Of a stretch of 64,000 nt of DNA, positions 21,104 through 32,979 are shown one piece after another. Position numbers and translations under genes: made by a program. A model generated the notes under the pieces. It was given only the letters and a program-made list of their open reading frames with translations, was not told the origin of the DNA and ran no database searches. Within the stretch, counting starts at the first letter, position 1. Each line of letters opens with the position of its first letter. This stretch comes from Dichomitus squalens LYAD-421 SS1. Taxonomy: Eukaryota > Basidiomycota > Agaricomycetes > Polyporales > Polyporaceae. Location: assembly GCF_000275845.1 (NCBI RefSeq), contig NW_006766885.1, forward strand, positions 1,186,798 to 1,250,797, read 5' to 3'.

Positions 21104-23322
21104 ATGGCACCACCCGTAGGAGTAACTGGTTCGTCCGGCCTGATTGTAGCCTGAACAAATTGACTGAGGTGTGATTCATGTAGGGAGCGACCTCACCCGT
21201 AAGCAATGGGTGTACGCGTTTGCGTTGGTGACATCGTTGTTCTTCACCTGGGGCTTTGCATACGGTGTACATCCTTCTCCTTCTCTTGGCACCAGACATC
21301 ATACTCATCGGGCTCATACTGGCACTTCAGCTTCTCGATGTCTTGAACTCGCACTTCCAAACCGTCTTCGGAATCGACAAGACACAGAGCACGCTCCTCC
21401 AACTGGCGTACTTCGTGCGTCTCTCTTGCAATTTTCCTGTTCATCTGACCGACGACGGTGTCCGTTCCCGTGTGACCGCAGGGCGCGTATCTCGTCTTCT
21501 CGCCCTTCGCTAGCCTTTTCGTGAGTGCCATGGCTTTGTCTGGGGCTGTCGCACCGTACTGACAGCCGTGTGAAGATGGAGAGGTATGGGTACAAGGTAA
21601 GCAAATCGTCCGCAAAATCAGCAGCTCTACCGGCGTCCAGACAGTAGCCGACGTCATTGTCATCAGAGAGGAATCCACCTGGGTCTTTCCCTATATTCGC
21701 TCGGTATGCCGTCCCTCTGTCACCGCGGCGCCATATAGCTAACTATGGGACCTCGGACCGCAGGCGCCATCTTCTTTTGGCCATCGGCAAAGTTCGCCAA
21801 ATACGGAGGGTTTGTCGGCTGCACGTTCGTCATCGGTGAGAGAGCGGCCCAAACTCTCGCTACGAGGACGAGGCTAATAGGATGACCAGGTTGCGGTCTA
21901 TCATGCCTCGAGGTTGCGGCAAATTCGTACATCTCCATCTTGGGGAGCCCCAAGTACGCTGCGGCACGGCTAAACTTCAGCCAAGGTTTCCAAGGCGTCG
22001 CTTCGTTCGCCGGCCCCATGATTGCTTCTCGCTGGTTTTTCCTTGGGAAGAATGCCACGACCCTCGACACCGTCCAGTGGTAAGCCTGGTTTATTGTATA
22101 CCGATTCGAGCGCCCACGGTCCTCAGCCTTTGTCTCATCAAGGGTGTATCTTGCGGTTGCGGGTCTCGGCGCTGTCCTCAATATCCTGTTCTAGTGAGTG
22201 TCTCTTCCCTTCTGAAGTGAACCTGTACCCATTCACGCATTGCCATCGCGACAGCTTCTGCCCACTGCCTGAGATCACGGGAGATGCCTTGGCTCAGGAG
22301 ATGCACGAAGCGGGCATCCTGGCCGATGAACAACCGTTCCTCAAACAGTATCATTGTCTCTTCGGACTAGTCGCGCAGACCGCATACGTCGGCGCCCAGG
22401 TGGCTGTCGCAGCCCTCGCCGTCAACTACATCACGGAACAAGGCATCGGTATTGACAAGTCGCAGGCGAGCCAGCTCTTCTCGTACTGCCAGATCACATT
22501 CACTGTCGGCCGGTCAGTTTATCTTGAGAAATCATCGTTGCACGGTCTCGAGCCTAACGGCGCATGAATGCATGTCCACAGATTCGTCGGAGTCGTGCTC
22601 CTCAACTGGGTGGATCCCGCGCTGATGCTGACCATCTACTCGATTGCATGCATGACGTTCGCCCTGGGAGTGACCTACGGTCCCGGGAAGGCCGGCGTGG
22701 GCTGTCTCTTCTCACTGTTCTTCTTCGAGTCCATCTGTTACCCAGTGCGTCTCCTACATGGAATGCTATGTCCCAGACGTGGTACTGACATGGGCTGTGC
22801 GTGGCGTATTAGGTTATCTTCACCCTCGGCACGAAGAACCTAGGCAGACACACGAAGCGTGGCTCCGCTCTGATTGTCATGGTACGTGCAGCGTCACGTC
22901 GGTGCTTTTCCCCATTGTCTTCCATCGCTGACCATGCCTCGTGCCCATCAGGGTGTCGGAGGAGGTGCCTGGTGGCCCCCAATGGCCGGTGCAATCGCCG
23001 ACCACATCTCCACCGCACAATCGTACGTCATCCCGTTCTCGGGGTACACGATTATGGGCATGTATGCAGTGTACGTGTCGAATTATTCTCCGGCTTCGGG
23101 GCCGGGTGTTCTCTGTGACTTGGGGCTTACGTTGAACCTCCGTTCGGCAGCGGCATGGTCATCTCGCAAGCACGCACTGGAGGCTTCCGATTCCGCACTG
23201 TCGACGAGATTGCGGAGAAGCGGGCGGAGCTCGACCACAGTCCATCTCCTGCAGGTGGTAACAGGGAGTCGGATTCCGTCACCGACAAGAAGGGGACTCA
23301 GGAGTTTGTCGAAGTCGTATAG
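21104..23322 (+). CDS. Major facilitator sugar/H+ symporter, FHS (L-fucose permease) family
   Basis: An intron-rich gene with 12 predicted membrane helices, at the plasma membrane. Readable segments in order: MAPPVGVTG-SDLTRKQWVYAFAL, SLFFTWGFAYG, LLDVLNSHFQTVFGIDKTQS, GAYLVFSPFASLF, RGIHLGLSLYSLGAIFFWP, GGFVGCTFVIGCGLSCLEVA, NSYISILGSPKYAAARLNFS, MIASRWFFLGKNATTLDTVQ, VYLAVAGLGAVLNILFYF, a cytosolic loop (PEITGDALAQEM), then VAALAVNYITEQGIGIDKS, FVGVVLLNWVDPALML, IFTLGTKNLGRHTKRGSA and VGGGAWWPPMAGAIADH. These match fungal FHS transporters of hexoses or 6-deoxyhexoses. The tail is polar and ends QEFVEVV. Substrate unknown. It converges on a nucleoside hydrolase, which releases sugar, but that may be chance. 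Confidence 0.85.
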
Positions 23323-23770
23323 TACCGCCCCAAAACTTCCTGGAGTCTTTGGCATTCCTCCTGTGCCCCGGCGTATATGCGCTTCCCTTGTCCTTGTCAC
23401 GCATAGGTATACACGTACCGTTCACCACTTTAGCACGACCCGTCGGGACATGTCCTTGTCACTGATCCATTGTATTACTACTGCGCGCCCAATGTACGAT
23501 TCTCTCGGATATGGAATCTTCCACGTGTCTCGAATGGAGCGATACACTGTACGCTTCTGCAGCGCAACGCTCGAATACTCCTGAGTTTGAACTTCGCACC
23601 TGGCTAGCTGTCACCTTGCACCCGAGCACTGCCCGCCCGTGCACTATCAGCGTTAGTATTCTACCAGATACGAGTACACAATCTGATACAAAAGCACCCT
23701 TAAGCACACGAATTCCTCCGATCTCGTCGGCACGGGAAGAAGCGGCCCAATTCCCTCGCCTGCACCCTGA
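23323..23770. other. Convergent 3' intergenic region
   Basis: About 450 bp between the permease and nucleoside hydrolase stop codons; 3' UTRs only, as far as I can see. Confidence 0.45.
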
Positions 23771-25650
23771 TTACGACCTGACTCCCCAGACCCGTTCGAG
23801 AAGGAGCTTGACCAGCGCCGCAGAGCCTGGCGTTCTCGTAATGCAAGGAACCCCTCCCGCAACTCCATTCATCTGTCCGTCTGATGGACGATCTAGCGTA
23901 TCGGTCGCGGTCGCGCCGGTGGACACCTGCGCGTGTACATGACTCCTGTCCTTGAAAACCGGGGGAGTTTCGACCTCGACCTCCGCCGGGACCGCAGTGG
24001 ACTCATACACGCCGGAGTGCTGGAAATTGAGCCGGTCGAGCTCTGCTTGTACCTTCGCCCGGTTCGCGCCTGGGGCGTAGGCGCTGGGGTCCTCTCGCCG
24101 GTCGATAACGAACATGCCGCGCGTCAGTTCTCCTAATCTATCCACTCGAGACGATGTGTTGGGAGGCGTGCGTAGGCCGTTTGGGAATGAAGGTGTCGAA
24201 GCGAAGGTTCAAGGGGTTGCGGCCAATGCAACGTTGCGCAAGGTTCCGAAGTATGTTGGGATTGAGAGGGACCGAGTGGATGATAGACAGTCGAACAGTC
24301 TGGTTAGCTCGCTTGGCCCACCACGTGTATCAGTCGCAACTACGTTCTGGAACACGTACCGTTCGACGCCGAATTTCCTGCGCATGGCCTTCCATCCTTG
24401 TTGCAGCACGGGCAGTGCTGCCGGATCTGGGTCTTCGTCTCTGACAGGGGGATTCTCGATAGCACACCATACTGCGGCGATATCGTGCAGCTCCATAGCG
24501 TCTTTGCCAAATTGTCTCATCACTTCTCGCGTGCGTTCGAAAAAAGAGCTCGTGAAATGCACGATGGGCGGCTTCCCTTCTGGCTGCGACGGAAAAGCAG
24601 TTGACTCGAACGCTGGGTCGACCATCTCTTTGTAGTAGGGAAACCTGATCTCGTGCGGGGTCGTTATGTCGAGGGGGAGTAAGAGGAACCGATTCAATGG
24701 CAGGCCCTGCTCGAGGTCATCTGGCGTGAGGAGCTCCTTGACAGCGAATGGGTCCGCAAAGACATTGACTGCGCACGTAGTGAGGAGCTGGAAACGCCAT
24801 GAATATAGAAACAAGACTGCGTACACTCCGACACGGGATTGTGATTCCCAGGGACATCCAACGCCCCACCCATACAGACGACGCGACCAATGCGGTCACG
24901 TACGGCTTCTCGATCGAGGCGCAGTATCTTCGCGAGGTTGGTAAGGGGGCCAAGAGCGATGTATGATATTGTGCGCTCGGGTTCCGATTTAATCAGATTG
25001 AGCGCAACCTCGACGCCAGACTTGCTGCTCAGTTCCAGCTGAGGGTGCTGTGATGGGTGGTTATCATCGACATTGAGATCGGGATGACTCTGCGTGATGC
25101 CACCCAAACCGTCTCTGGTGATCGAGAGACGAATAAGCAACCGCAAGGCACGGACATGAAAACATCACAACGATGAATAGACACCTTCCGTGGAAGTATT
25201 TGGCGCTATGCAACGCCCCTTCTAGCGGACCATCTTCTCCCACTGCTAATATTGTCTTCCGCTCTTGGGAGAAGTTGACGTAACGGTACGCATCTTGCGG
25301 AAACTGCTCCAATTGTCGGTGGATGGCTTGGTATGTCTTGAGCACATTGACGCTGATGATTGCGTTCAGACACCTCGCCCGTGAGAAGGCATTGTCCACC
25401 TACTAGGACGCCTCCGCATCGGTGTTTCCTGATGTAGCGCTTGAATAACCCATATTGATTTGCATCGGACCACTCACCGAAGGAGATGATGATGGCTAGG
25501 ACCTCTATTTCAGGACTAGCCAAAGCCAGCAGTCTGCAGCGAAGTAGGTCACGTTGAGACAATGTGAGGAAGGGGTATCACGCACAGTGCCAAGATATCA
25601 TCGACCCCCGGGTCAGTATCAACTGCAGTTTACGGACGTCAACTTACGTT
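23771..25650 (-). CDS. Inosine-uridine-type nucleoside hydrolase
   Basis: Hydrolyses ribonucleosides to base and ribose for salvage. The signature DTDPGVDDILAL (Ca2+ and catalytic Asp cluster) sits at about 25574-25606 on the minus strand. Further blocks: LASPEIEVLAIIISFG, a Cys-containing linker, ILAVGEDGPLEGALHSAKYF, DGLGGITQSHPDLN, ISYIALGPLTNLAKILR, RVVCMGGALDVPGNHNPVSE, then across an intron FNVFADPFAVKELL, and LHDIAAVWCAIENPP with the family's conserved His-Asp. The tail (GELTRGMFVIDRRED onward) ends near 23771. All motif residues of an active enzyme appear present. The first exon is uncertain because the most obvious ATG is out of phase with the DTDPG exon. Length about 400 residues, somewhat longer than bacterial members because of the C-terminal tail. 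Confidence 0.85.
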
Positions 25651-26694
25651 GGAAAATGCAACGTGTTTCATGAAAGTGTTAGGGCACGTACTGATGACAG
25701 GTATCTTCGCCGTTGACATGATGGAAATGTCGCAGGTTATACAGGAACTGTCCGTAGTTGTTGCTCACCAACAGACGCGATACGTATCCTTTGCCTCCTT
25801 ATCACGGTACAGTATGGGTACAGGCACACGTGGTGATCAGACAAACCGACCAGCGTCTAATCGTGCAGAGATCTTCGCAATAAATATTGGCCAAGCAATG
25901 GTTCGGTGTCTTAAATTCGAAAGCATAGCACTACATTACATGGAATGAAGACTCTACTACTGATGATCGTCGCGAACATGACAACTTACCCCGTTCTAGA
26001 CATCCCATGGTCGTTAGGCGACACACTTGATCTCAAACGAGGCAAATACATTAGTTGAATCGCATTTCAATGAGACGAGCTATCGGCCGAAGGCGGAACC
26101 TAGGAGGAAGAAACATGATGAGCACGTCGATTACGAAGCACACAAATGAAGAGGTGGGTCAGAGATCTTGGTGGAATATGTAGTCTCATTGGGCCAGAGC
26201 CCTCTGAAGTAGCAAATATATAGATATGGCATCATACCGGAGATGGAAAGCGAGTAGCTATATGGATGGGACAGATACTCACCAGGTTTCGGACACCGAT
26301 TTTGGGCCCATTGTCTGCATTGCCTAGAACGACGCGCGTCTCTGACGCGTCAGACGCGTCCGACTGACGCATATGGTCTTATAGTGCGTTGAGGTACGGT
26401 AGATTAAGCTCGCCTAGAATGCAGCATTGAGTAATGTCCCAGTGAATTGACAGAAGATCATAGATGCTATAGTCTTAGATAGACCGGCGAGCACAAGACA
26501 TCGAGAGATGCATTGACAGGATGATCTGTGGATCCCTTTATATGCGGGCGTTGCCGAAGCTATACAGTACCAGTCACGGTGGCTGTCACTCGCTCCTGGC
26601 GCGCATCCCGCGTCTCGAGAAGGCAAGTACACAAAGTAGGGACGAGCTCGACACCAACGCCGACGACGACGTGAACCAGCACTCGCCTAGCACC
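25651..26694. other. Divergent intergenic region upstream of RACK1
   Basis: About 1 kb shared by the nucleoside hydrolase (-) and RACK1 (+). It includes the ACGCGT palindromes described separately and a TTATAT element at about 26538-26543. No gene recognised. Confidence 0.5.
26332..26373. promoter_or_regulatory. Cluster of ACGCGT palindromes
   Basis: Within 42 bp there are two exact ACGCGT hexamers (26345-26350 and 26354-26359), a GACGCGCGTC palindrome just before them and another GACGC after. The first hexamer is the centre of a perfect 14 bp palindrome, TCTGACGCGTCAGA. ACGCGT is the MluI cell-cycle box bound by Swi4/Mbp1-type factors in ascomycetes. It lies about 340 bp upstream of the RACK1 ATG; regulation is inferred only. 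Confidence 0.45.
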
Positions 26695-27928
26695 ATGGAA
26701 TCCCTTCGCTACCTCGGCTCGATGGCCGGCCACAAGGGCTGGATCACTGCCATTGCCACCTCCTCAGAAAACCCTGACATGATCCTCACCGCGTCTCGTG
26801 GTATGTCTATCTCTTCGAGTTCGCATTCTCAGCAGGCAGCGCGAAGCGCGAGGTACGACTGTGGGGCAAGGTCTGACGTGCTTCTGTAGACAAGACCATC
26901 ATCGTCTGGCAGCTCACCCGTGACGAGGATCAATACGGTTACCCGAAACGCATCCTCCACGGCCACAACCACTTCGTCTCCGACGTTGTCATCTCCTCCG
27001 ACGGCCAATTCGCTCTCTCCTCGTCGTGGGATCACACGCTCCGTCTGTGGGATCTGAACACTGGCAATACTACCCGTCGCTTCGTCGGCCATACCTCCGA
27101 TGTCCTCTCCGTCAGCTTCTCTGCCGACAACCGTCAGATTGTCTCTGGTTCGCGCGACAGGACAATCAAGCTGTGGAACACCCTCGGTGAGTGCAAGTAC
27201 GACATCAAGGATGACGGCCACACCGAGTGGTGAGTGCTGCATTTCCGTAACGCGGTCAGGAGCGGTCCATGAACGTGCCTCTGCTAGGGTATCGTGTGTG
27301 CGCTTCAGCCCCAATGTCTTGAATCCCGTCATTGTCTCTTGCGGATGGGACAAGGTCGTAAAGGTATGTATATCCGCTTGCCTCCCCCACATGCATCCGC
27401 ACTGTGTGCATGTCTACACAGAGTTTCCCCCTACTGATTTTCTCTCGATAGGTCTGGGAGCTTTCGAAGTTCAAGCTCAAGACCAACCACTACGGTCATA
27501 CCGGCTACATCAACACCGTCTCTGTCTCGCCTGACGGTTCCCTCGCTGCGTCCGGCGGCAAGGACGGCATCACCATGCTGTGGGACCTTAACGAGGGCAA
27601 GCACCTCTACTCCCTTGAGGCTGGCGACGTTGTCAACGCCCTTGTGTTCTCTCCCAACCGCTACTGGCTCTGCGCGGCGACCGCGTCCTGCATCAAGATC
27701 TTCGATCTTGAGAGCAAGTACGTGCTACCAACTTCGTTGTCACTCTACTTCTACTGATGGCACATCGTTTGTACTAGATCCATCGTCGATGATCTAAAGC
27801 CGGACTTCGCTCAGAGCCCTAATGCACGCGAGCCTGAGTGTGTCTCTATCGCCTGGTCTGCTGACGGCCAGACGCTGTTCGGTGGCTTCACTGACGACCT
27901 CGTCCGTGTGTGGACCGTCGTCTCATGA
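26695..27928 (+). CDS. CPC2: RACK1/Asc1/Cpc2, 40S ribosomal WD40 scaffold protein
   Basis: A seven-bladed WD40 propeller bound to the 40S ribosome head; scaffolds translation control and, as Gib2/Cpc2 in fungi, G-protein-like signalling. Five exons with four short introns are read (donors at about 26801, 27230, 27364, 27719). Blades are plain: [111 protein letters not shown] and [20 protein letters not shown] ending in VRVWTVVS. Length is about 314 residues, normal for RACK1. The ATG at 26695 fits the conserved N-terminus. Very strong codon bias (mostly C-ending codons) fits high expression. Confidence 0.96.
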
Positions 27929-28194
27929 GCCGTTCATGCCTTCTCTTCATGACGATCTATACGGCGTACCTTATTTCCTTCACGAGAAAAGTGCACGGGC
28001 GCACTGCTGGTCAGCAGGCCACATTCACATTTTGGGGGACGATGATTGTATGTACGCTCAGCGGGATGTGTGTTCTCTTCGCGCTCTACTGCAGTAGCCC
28101 CAAAATTCAAGCTTTGCTTCGCACATCCACATTAATATTCGGAGCTGCACGAGAGAAGCAGAATCTTGCGATCTATCTGACGGTCCATATACAG

Positions 28195-29160
28195 TCAGAG
28201 GATGAGCATCATGCATGCACCTTCCCTGCCTGTACGCCACCGGCTAACAAGGATGGAGATAAATACGACAGTAACGTCCATTCCGTTCGATGCATGCCAA
28301 CATAGCGTACGAGAATGCACCATCCCTCCTCTCGTTCCCCACCAGAGTGTCCGCCCGTCCGGTGAAAACCCCATACATGTGGGGAGATCTCTACGGTCCC
28401 AAGCAAACCGAACACAGGTAATCAACGGCCAATCTGCGACCTTATGCAGTCGTAACCTCGAGTGTTCGCCCGAAGCGAGGTCGCATTGCAACTTCGAGGC
28501 CTGCAGTCTACTCGAGTCATCCAAAGCACTTAGAGTCACGGACTGAAGTAGAAGCTGCAACCTGTCAGTCCAAGGGTCTTCTGGGGTTGCTACGTTGACT
28601 TTGGGCATGTAGGGCGAGTTGCCGTCGTATCCTGCGAGCGTGTGGCCCCGCGCCTCCGCAACGCAAGGGGGACCAAAGTCCCGCGTGCAGGGCGTGAAAT
28701 CGACCGCGTGGTGCATATCCAGCGAACGTCCCGCAAGCAACGCATGGCCCGACTCTACGCTCTGCCCGGAACTGCAATACCTCGAACGTCTGTGCGTCCC
28801 GGACCTCATGATAGAGTGCCCTGTGTGGTCGAGGTGCACGGATATGAGACGCCTGCCGTCAGATGTCCATCGGCAGTCGAGGGTAGGATGGCGACCGAAC
28901 CCACCAGTAATTTCGCCCAGAGGAGCAGATGAGGTGGTCGCTGCTGGCTGAAAATGTAAACCGGAATGCATGTTGCGGATGGGTCGTCGACCAAGGCAGT
29001 TCGAGCCATTCGTGCATGACGGTGCGCCTCATGGCGTGCCACACGACTTTAACAGTCGAGGATTTGCTGATCACCCAATTGCCATCGGTGGACGCGCCAA
29101 GGGCGATTACTGGGCCACCTCCATGAGGCACTAACGGCTGGATGTCGAACCCTATGAATT
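28195..29160 (-). CDS. Possible WD40-like protein, poorly resolved
   Basis: The minus strand holds several blocks with WD-repeat flavour, in different frames: VIALGASTDGNWVISKSSTV with HAFRFTFSASSDHLICSSG, then DCRWTSDGRRLISVHLDHTG, and MGFSPDGRTLWWGTRGGM. No convincing splice path links them, and no start or stop could be set. It may be a divergent fungal WD40 gene or a decayed one. The strand agrees with the two F-box genes to its right. Treat boundaries as approximate. Confidence 0.35.
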
Positions 29161-29279
29161 GTAATGATCTCCTAGTCAGTTTCCTAACGCGGTATGCCGC
29201 AGGCTGAAGGTCGAAACGAAGCTGACGCACCTGAGGGAGATTCAACTCTGAGCAAACCCCTTCGATACAGTCTCCAAAA

Positions 29280-30509
29280 TCATCGCTCTTTGAACAATCT
29301 CAACAACGCCTCCCGAGTCTCCCCGTGGCGGGGACGATGCAGAGTGACAGTGAATCGCGCCAGTTGTGGATGTTTTAGAAGAAGTTCCTCCAGCTGCTCG
29401 TATACTCCTCTGCCTGCAACTCCAGCAAGCTCCAGGGCAAAGGCGATATCCCCATGAGGACAGCTAGATAGATGACAGCTTGTGTGAATGTGGACGCCGA
29501 GTGTAAAGGCATGCAGGCCGGAGGTGCACCCCAGTAGGTCTGGTGTCCTGGAAGGCCCCTAATCGACTGGTCGAAGGAGCCGCGGGTATGCAGTGTCAAC
29601 TCGCGCGACTGGACAGCGGCCGCATATTCGCGAGGATGGCAAGACCTGATGAATGGTTTCCAAATGAGCAGATATCCCAAACTTGCTCGTGTTAGTCACG
29701 GCACACATATCGCACCTTCGTTCAGGTGCTCCCATACACCGCCCCTTGCTTGTCGGAGAGTAAGTTCCTGTAGAGTGGGATGAACTATCTGCAGGACGAG
29801 CCCTATGACGGGTACATCTCGGTCTCTGAAGTCGAGCTGTCGACAGCAGTTGAGCGTATGCCCTGGTCTGTTCGCTACCGCGTTATAAAATTCGAATGAC
29901 TTACATCCAGCGTTGTTATGTGAGCACATAGGCGAGGGTAAGTAGGGAGTTTGTGTTCCTCATATATCTGATGCTGCACCACATCAAAGTAGGCATCGTA
30001 CCATCCTAGATGGCGTAGGCGAGGAAAGGAGCCGACCAGCCGTATGAGTTCGGCGATAGGCGTCACCCTGACAGAGCGAAGATGCAGCTCTTCGATCGGC
30101 CAGTACCTCAGCCGAGCCAGAGCAGCCTTGTGGAAGAACAAAGCGCGTCGACGCGATGGATCGCTCATCTCCGCACCCCGAATCTCCCATCTGCGCAAGT
30201 TTGGCCGGGCCGCGAGTAAGGGGACGGGAAAGGTCTCCAAGACCAGCTGGGTGTGTCTTTCGACGATTGGCGCTATGGTGACTGAGCGGACCCATTGTCG
30301 GCACTGGGGGTTGACGTCGAGGAAGCCGCAGAGCGAAGCGATACCCTCTCTTGTCCTGAGGCAAACGGCGCGAAGAAGGTGGAAGCGGCTACGGCGGAGC
30401 CATCTGCGGCAAGTCAAAGCACAATTGCGAGCGTTTGAGGATGGTCGGAGAGGTGGTCGAGGATGTTTTCCTCAATTTCTATGGGCAACAGCCTTGTCGG
30501 TGGTATCAT
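29280..30509 (-). pseudogene. F-box/LRR-like protein gene, frameshifted
   Basis: Starts MIPPTRLLPIEIEENILDHL, an F-box helix pair, but the frame breaks within the F-box at about 30418-30422. LSDHPQTLA runs out, and the rest (CALTCRRWLRRSRFHLL) resumes one frame over. The paralogue just to the right is unbroken at the same place (DHPRALCGCSLTCRRW). After the break it continues with ASLCGFLDVNPQCRQWVRSV, LRRWEIRGAEM and ELIRLVGSFPRLRHLGWYD, then a spliced C-terminal part (VLQIVHPTLQELTLRQ, HPQLARFTVTLHRPRH). It ends KER-stop where the paralogue goes on to EEGFFALHW. F-box proteins recruit substrates to SCF ubiquitin ligases. A sequencing indel is the alternative to true decay. Confidence 0.6.
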
Positions 30510-30981
30510 CGTGGTGCGGAGGAAGTGGGAGGTGGAAGCGGTTGGGTGCGCCCGCCCTTGAGCAGCCTCATTGCAGCCATACGGTGGGCCATGCGACAGA
30601 CGCCTGCATTGCCAAGTTCTGTACAGTAACACGGCGTTCATTAAGCGATGGGTGGATCCTGAGATGTTCGCCGCTCAAAGCCTGCCATCCAGATACATTC
30701 AAGGATAAGACCAAACCTGTACGACTGTTTCTGCGATGGGTCCTTGATCATCCGCATCATGTTCTTCGTATCGACAGTGAAGGGATGCCCGGGGCCTAGT
30801 AGAACTATCGGGATTCATCTCCGTTTTCCGTGGCAGGGGGTCCTGAACTTCCGACGCTCGCACCCGCGCAGCCGCGTACGATCTGCACAGTCCAAGACTC
30901 ACCCGCGTCCCGGGGCTCTCGATGCGACGCAACGCATGCTGGCGCGCACAGTCAGGGGTCAGCGCTGCAAGCTCCGCGACA

Positions 30982-32369
30982 TCATGCCGAATCCTGCCAC
31001 ATACCGTTCGACCCCGGGTCGACTCCGAGCAAGCCCACCCAGTGCAGGGCGAAAAAGCCCTCCTCCCTCAGATGCCTCAGCAATAGCGCCCTTCTCCGTT
31101 GTTCGCGTGGGAAGTGCACACTGACGGCGAACCGGTGCAGATGAGAGTGCTCGTGGAGGACACCCTTCAGCCGCTGGCATCGCTCCCCGTCGTTGAGGAA
31201 ACGTAGGGAGCGGGAGACGCCGGAGAGTCGGGATGGTTTCCGCAGACGGGGCCGCGGGCCGGGAGCTTCGCTGCGGAAGTGGATGTGGAGTGTGAACGTT
31301 GTTAACGTGGAAGCGCAGTCGAATGTTTGGAGCGTCCGGAACGCCTCAGACAACAAGGGAAGCCAATCGAATGGGACTGCCGCGACGTCGGAGTTGTGAT
31401 TCATGTGCAAGGTGAGGGCGCCGAGTCGACGCAGGGATGGCTCATTCACTCTGGGTGGAAGCGCTGAAGGTTCGCGGAAAGCAGGTACGTAAGAAGAGAG
31501 AACAGTCCCCCTCACCAGGAGGTTACCAGCTCACCAGATGTCCATTCGGCATCCTTCGGCTGACGAAGGATGAGCGCTCTGAGAGTAGAGTGCACGACTT
31601 CGAGGATGAAATTGATGATAGGTGCGTTTTGTAACCCAATGCTGACCTATCAGGGACGACAACATGAATTCATGAACAGTGAACCAAAAGTACGACTCAC
31701 GTCCAACGTGGTCAGACCTCCTAGTCGCCGATAAGCAAGGAGTCTATTCGCCTCGTGCAAGTGATCGCGCCCCGAGTCAAAGCCGATGTCGTCCCATGCT
31801 AAACAACGAAGGCACGGGAAGGATCCGACGAGGCGCATAAGTTCTGCAGCGGACGTGAATCGAAGGGCGCTGAGTCGCAGCTCTTCGATAGACGAAGAAT
31901 AGCATTGAAGCTGCGTGAGGGTCGCTTTGTGGAACGAAAGGCTCTGCTCGTTGGAGGGGATGCGAGAGCGGGACGCGCGGTGTATAATATCCCACCGGCG
32001 TAGATTAGGTAGCCGGGTGGACAGCAGCGGTGTGGGGAAGACTCCGGAGAGCAGCAGCGCCTCCTCTTCGACGATCGGCGTCACTGCCACCGAGCAGATC
32101 CACGTCCGGTAAAGGGGGTGGCTGTCGAGCAACTTGCAGAGGGACGCGAGTCCCGCCCTCGATTTGATCGACACTGAGCAGAGTAGGCGATAGCGGCTGC
32201 GCGGGAACCATCTGCGGCAAGTCAGAGAACAACCGCACAGCGCTCGAGGATGGTCCGAGAGGAGGTCAATCATGAGTTCTTCCACCTCTGTAGGAAACGG
32301 TCTGGGGAATGGCAGGAACTCGGGAGGGGTGATGTTGGGGAGGGGCATTGTAACAGGCGTGCAGTCCAT
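30982..32369 (-). CDS. F-box/LRR-like protein
   Basis: Intact tandem paralogue of the frameshifted gene to its left. Start at 32369 (MDCTPVTMPLPNITPPEFLP) leads to the F-box (PTEVEELMIDLLSDHPRAL, then SLTCRRWFPRSRYRLL). The body has leucine-rich repeats (ELRLSALRFTSAAELMRLV, LTTLDV). After an intron starting about 31700 come LQNAPIINFILEVVHSTLRA and, after a second, VNEPSLRRLGALTLHMN and FAVSVHFPREQRRRALLLRH. The stop is at 30982. Likely role: substrate receptor of an SCF ligase; substrate unknown. This F-box/LRR type is greatly expanded in Agaricomycetes and turns over fast. An in-frame upstream extension exists but lacks support. Confidence 0.75.
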
Positions 32370-32979
32370 GGCCTCCTCTGTGCTTACCCACTTATCCTCT
32401 TCCGACGGAGACGAATTACGGTCATTGACATCTGACTTTGCATGCGAACATCTTACGGAAACGTTCCATCCTAGAAGGCTTCGGCGGCTCACTGAAGGTA
32501 ATGGCGAGCATCCATTGGCTCTAAGTCGCCGTAGCCTGTGCAAGGTCAAACAATCGAAGGCCGAACTGACTGACACACGTACCGGTGGACACGCACATGT
32601 GTGACGTCTTCCCCACTCTCAACTTCGAGCGCAAATTCGTCTGCGTACTTTGTCTCCGGATTTTTGTCAATATGTCCAGGTCTCGATCCATGACGACCGT
32701 TCGGACGAGTTATGTAGGCAGTTTAGTGCGCGTGGGACAGCTCCAGAAACCCACGACACTCCGATACGGCTGTACGGCAAGTTGCCGCTCTGGGTGACGT
32801 CCAGGAGACGCGCACACTGCAATCACTCACGTAAGTGCGTATACGTGTAAGCTTCACGGCAGATTGGCAGGTCGGGAACAGGAAGTTACGCATGGGCGGA
32901 CCGAGCGAGCGAGGGACTGAGCTGTCCATTGAGGTTCAGCTACGGGTAATGGCGACATCGCAGACACGACTCATCCAGT
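32370..32979. other. Intergenic region
   Basis: About 610 bp: promoter of the F-box gene and 3' UTR of the dehydrogenase gene. No gene or repeat recognised. Confidence 0.5.

Noticed and set aside
26695..27928. Intronic C/D snoRNA in RACK1 (yeast ASC1 hosts one)
   Set aside because: I looked for RUGAUGA and CUGA boxes with correct spacing in all four introns and found no convincing pair.
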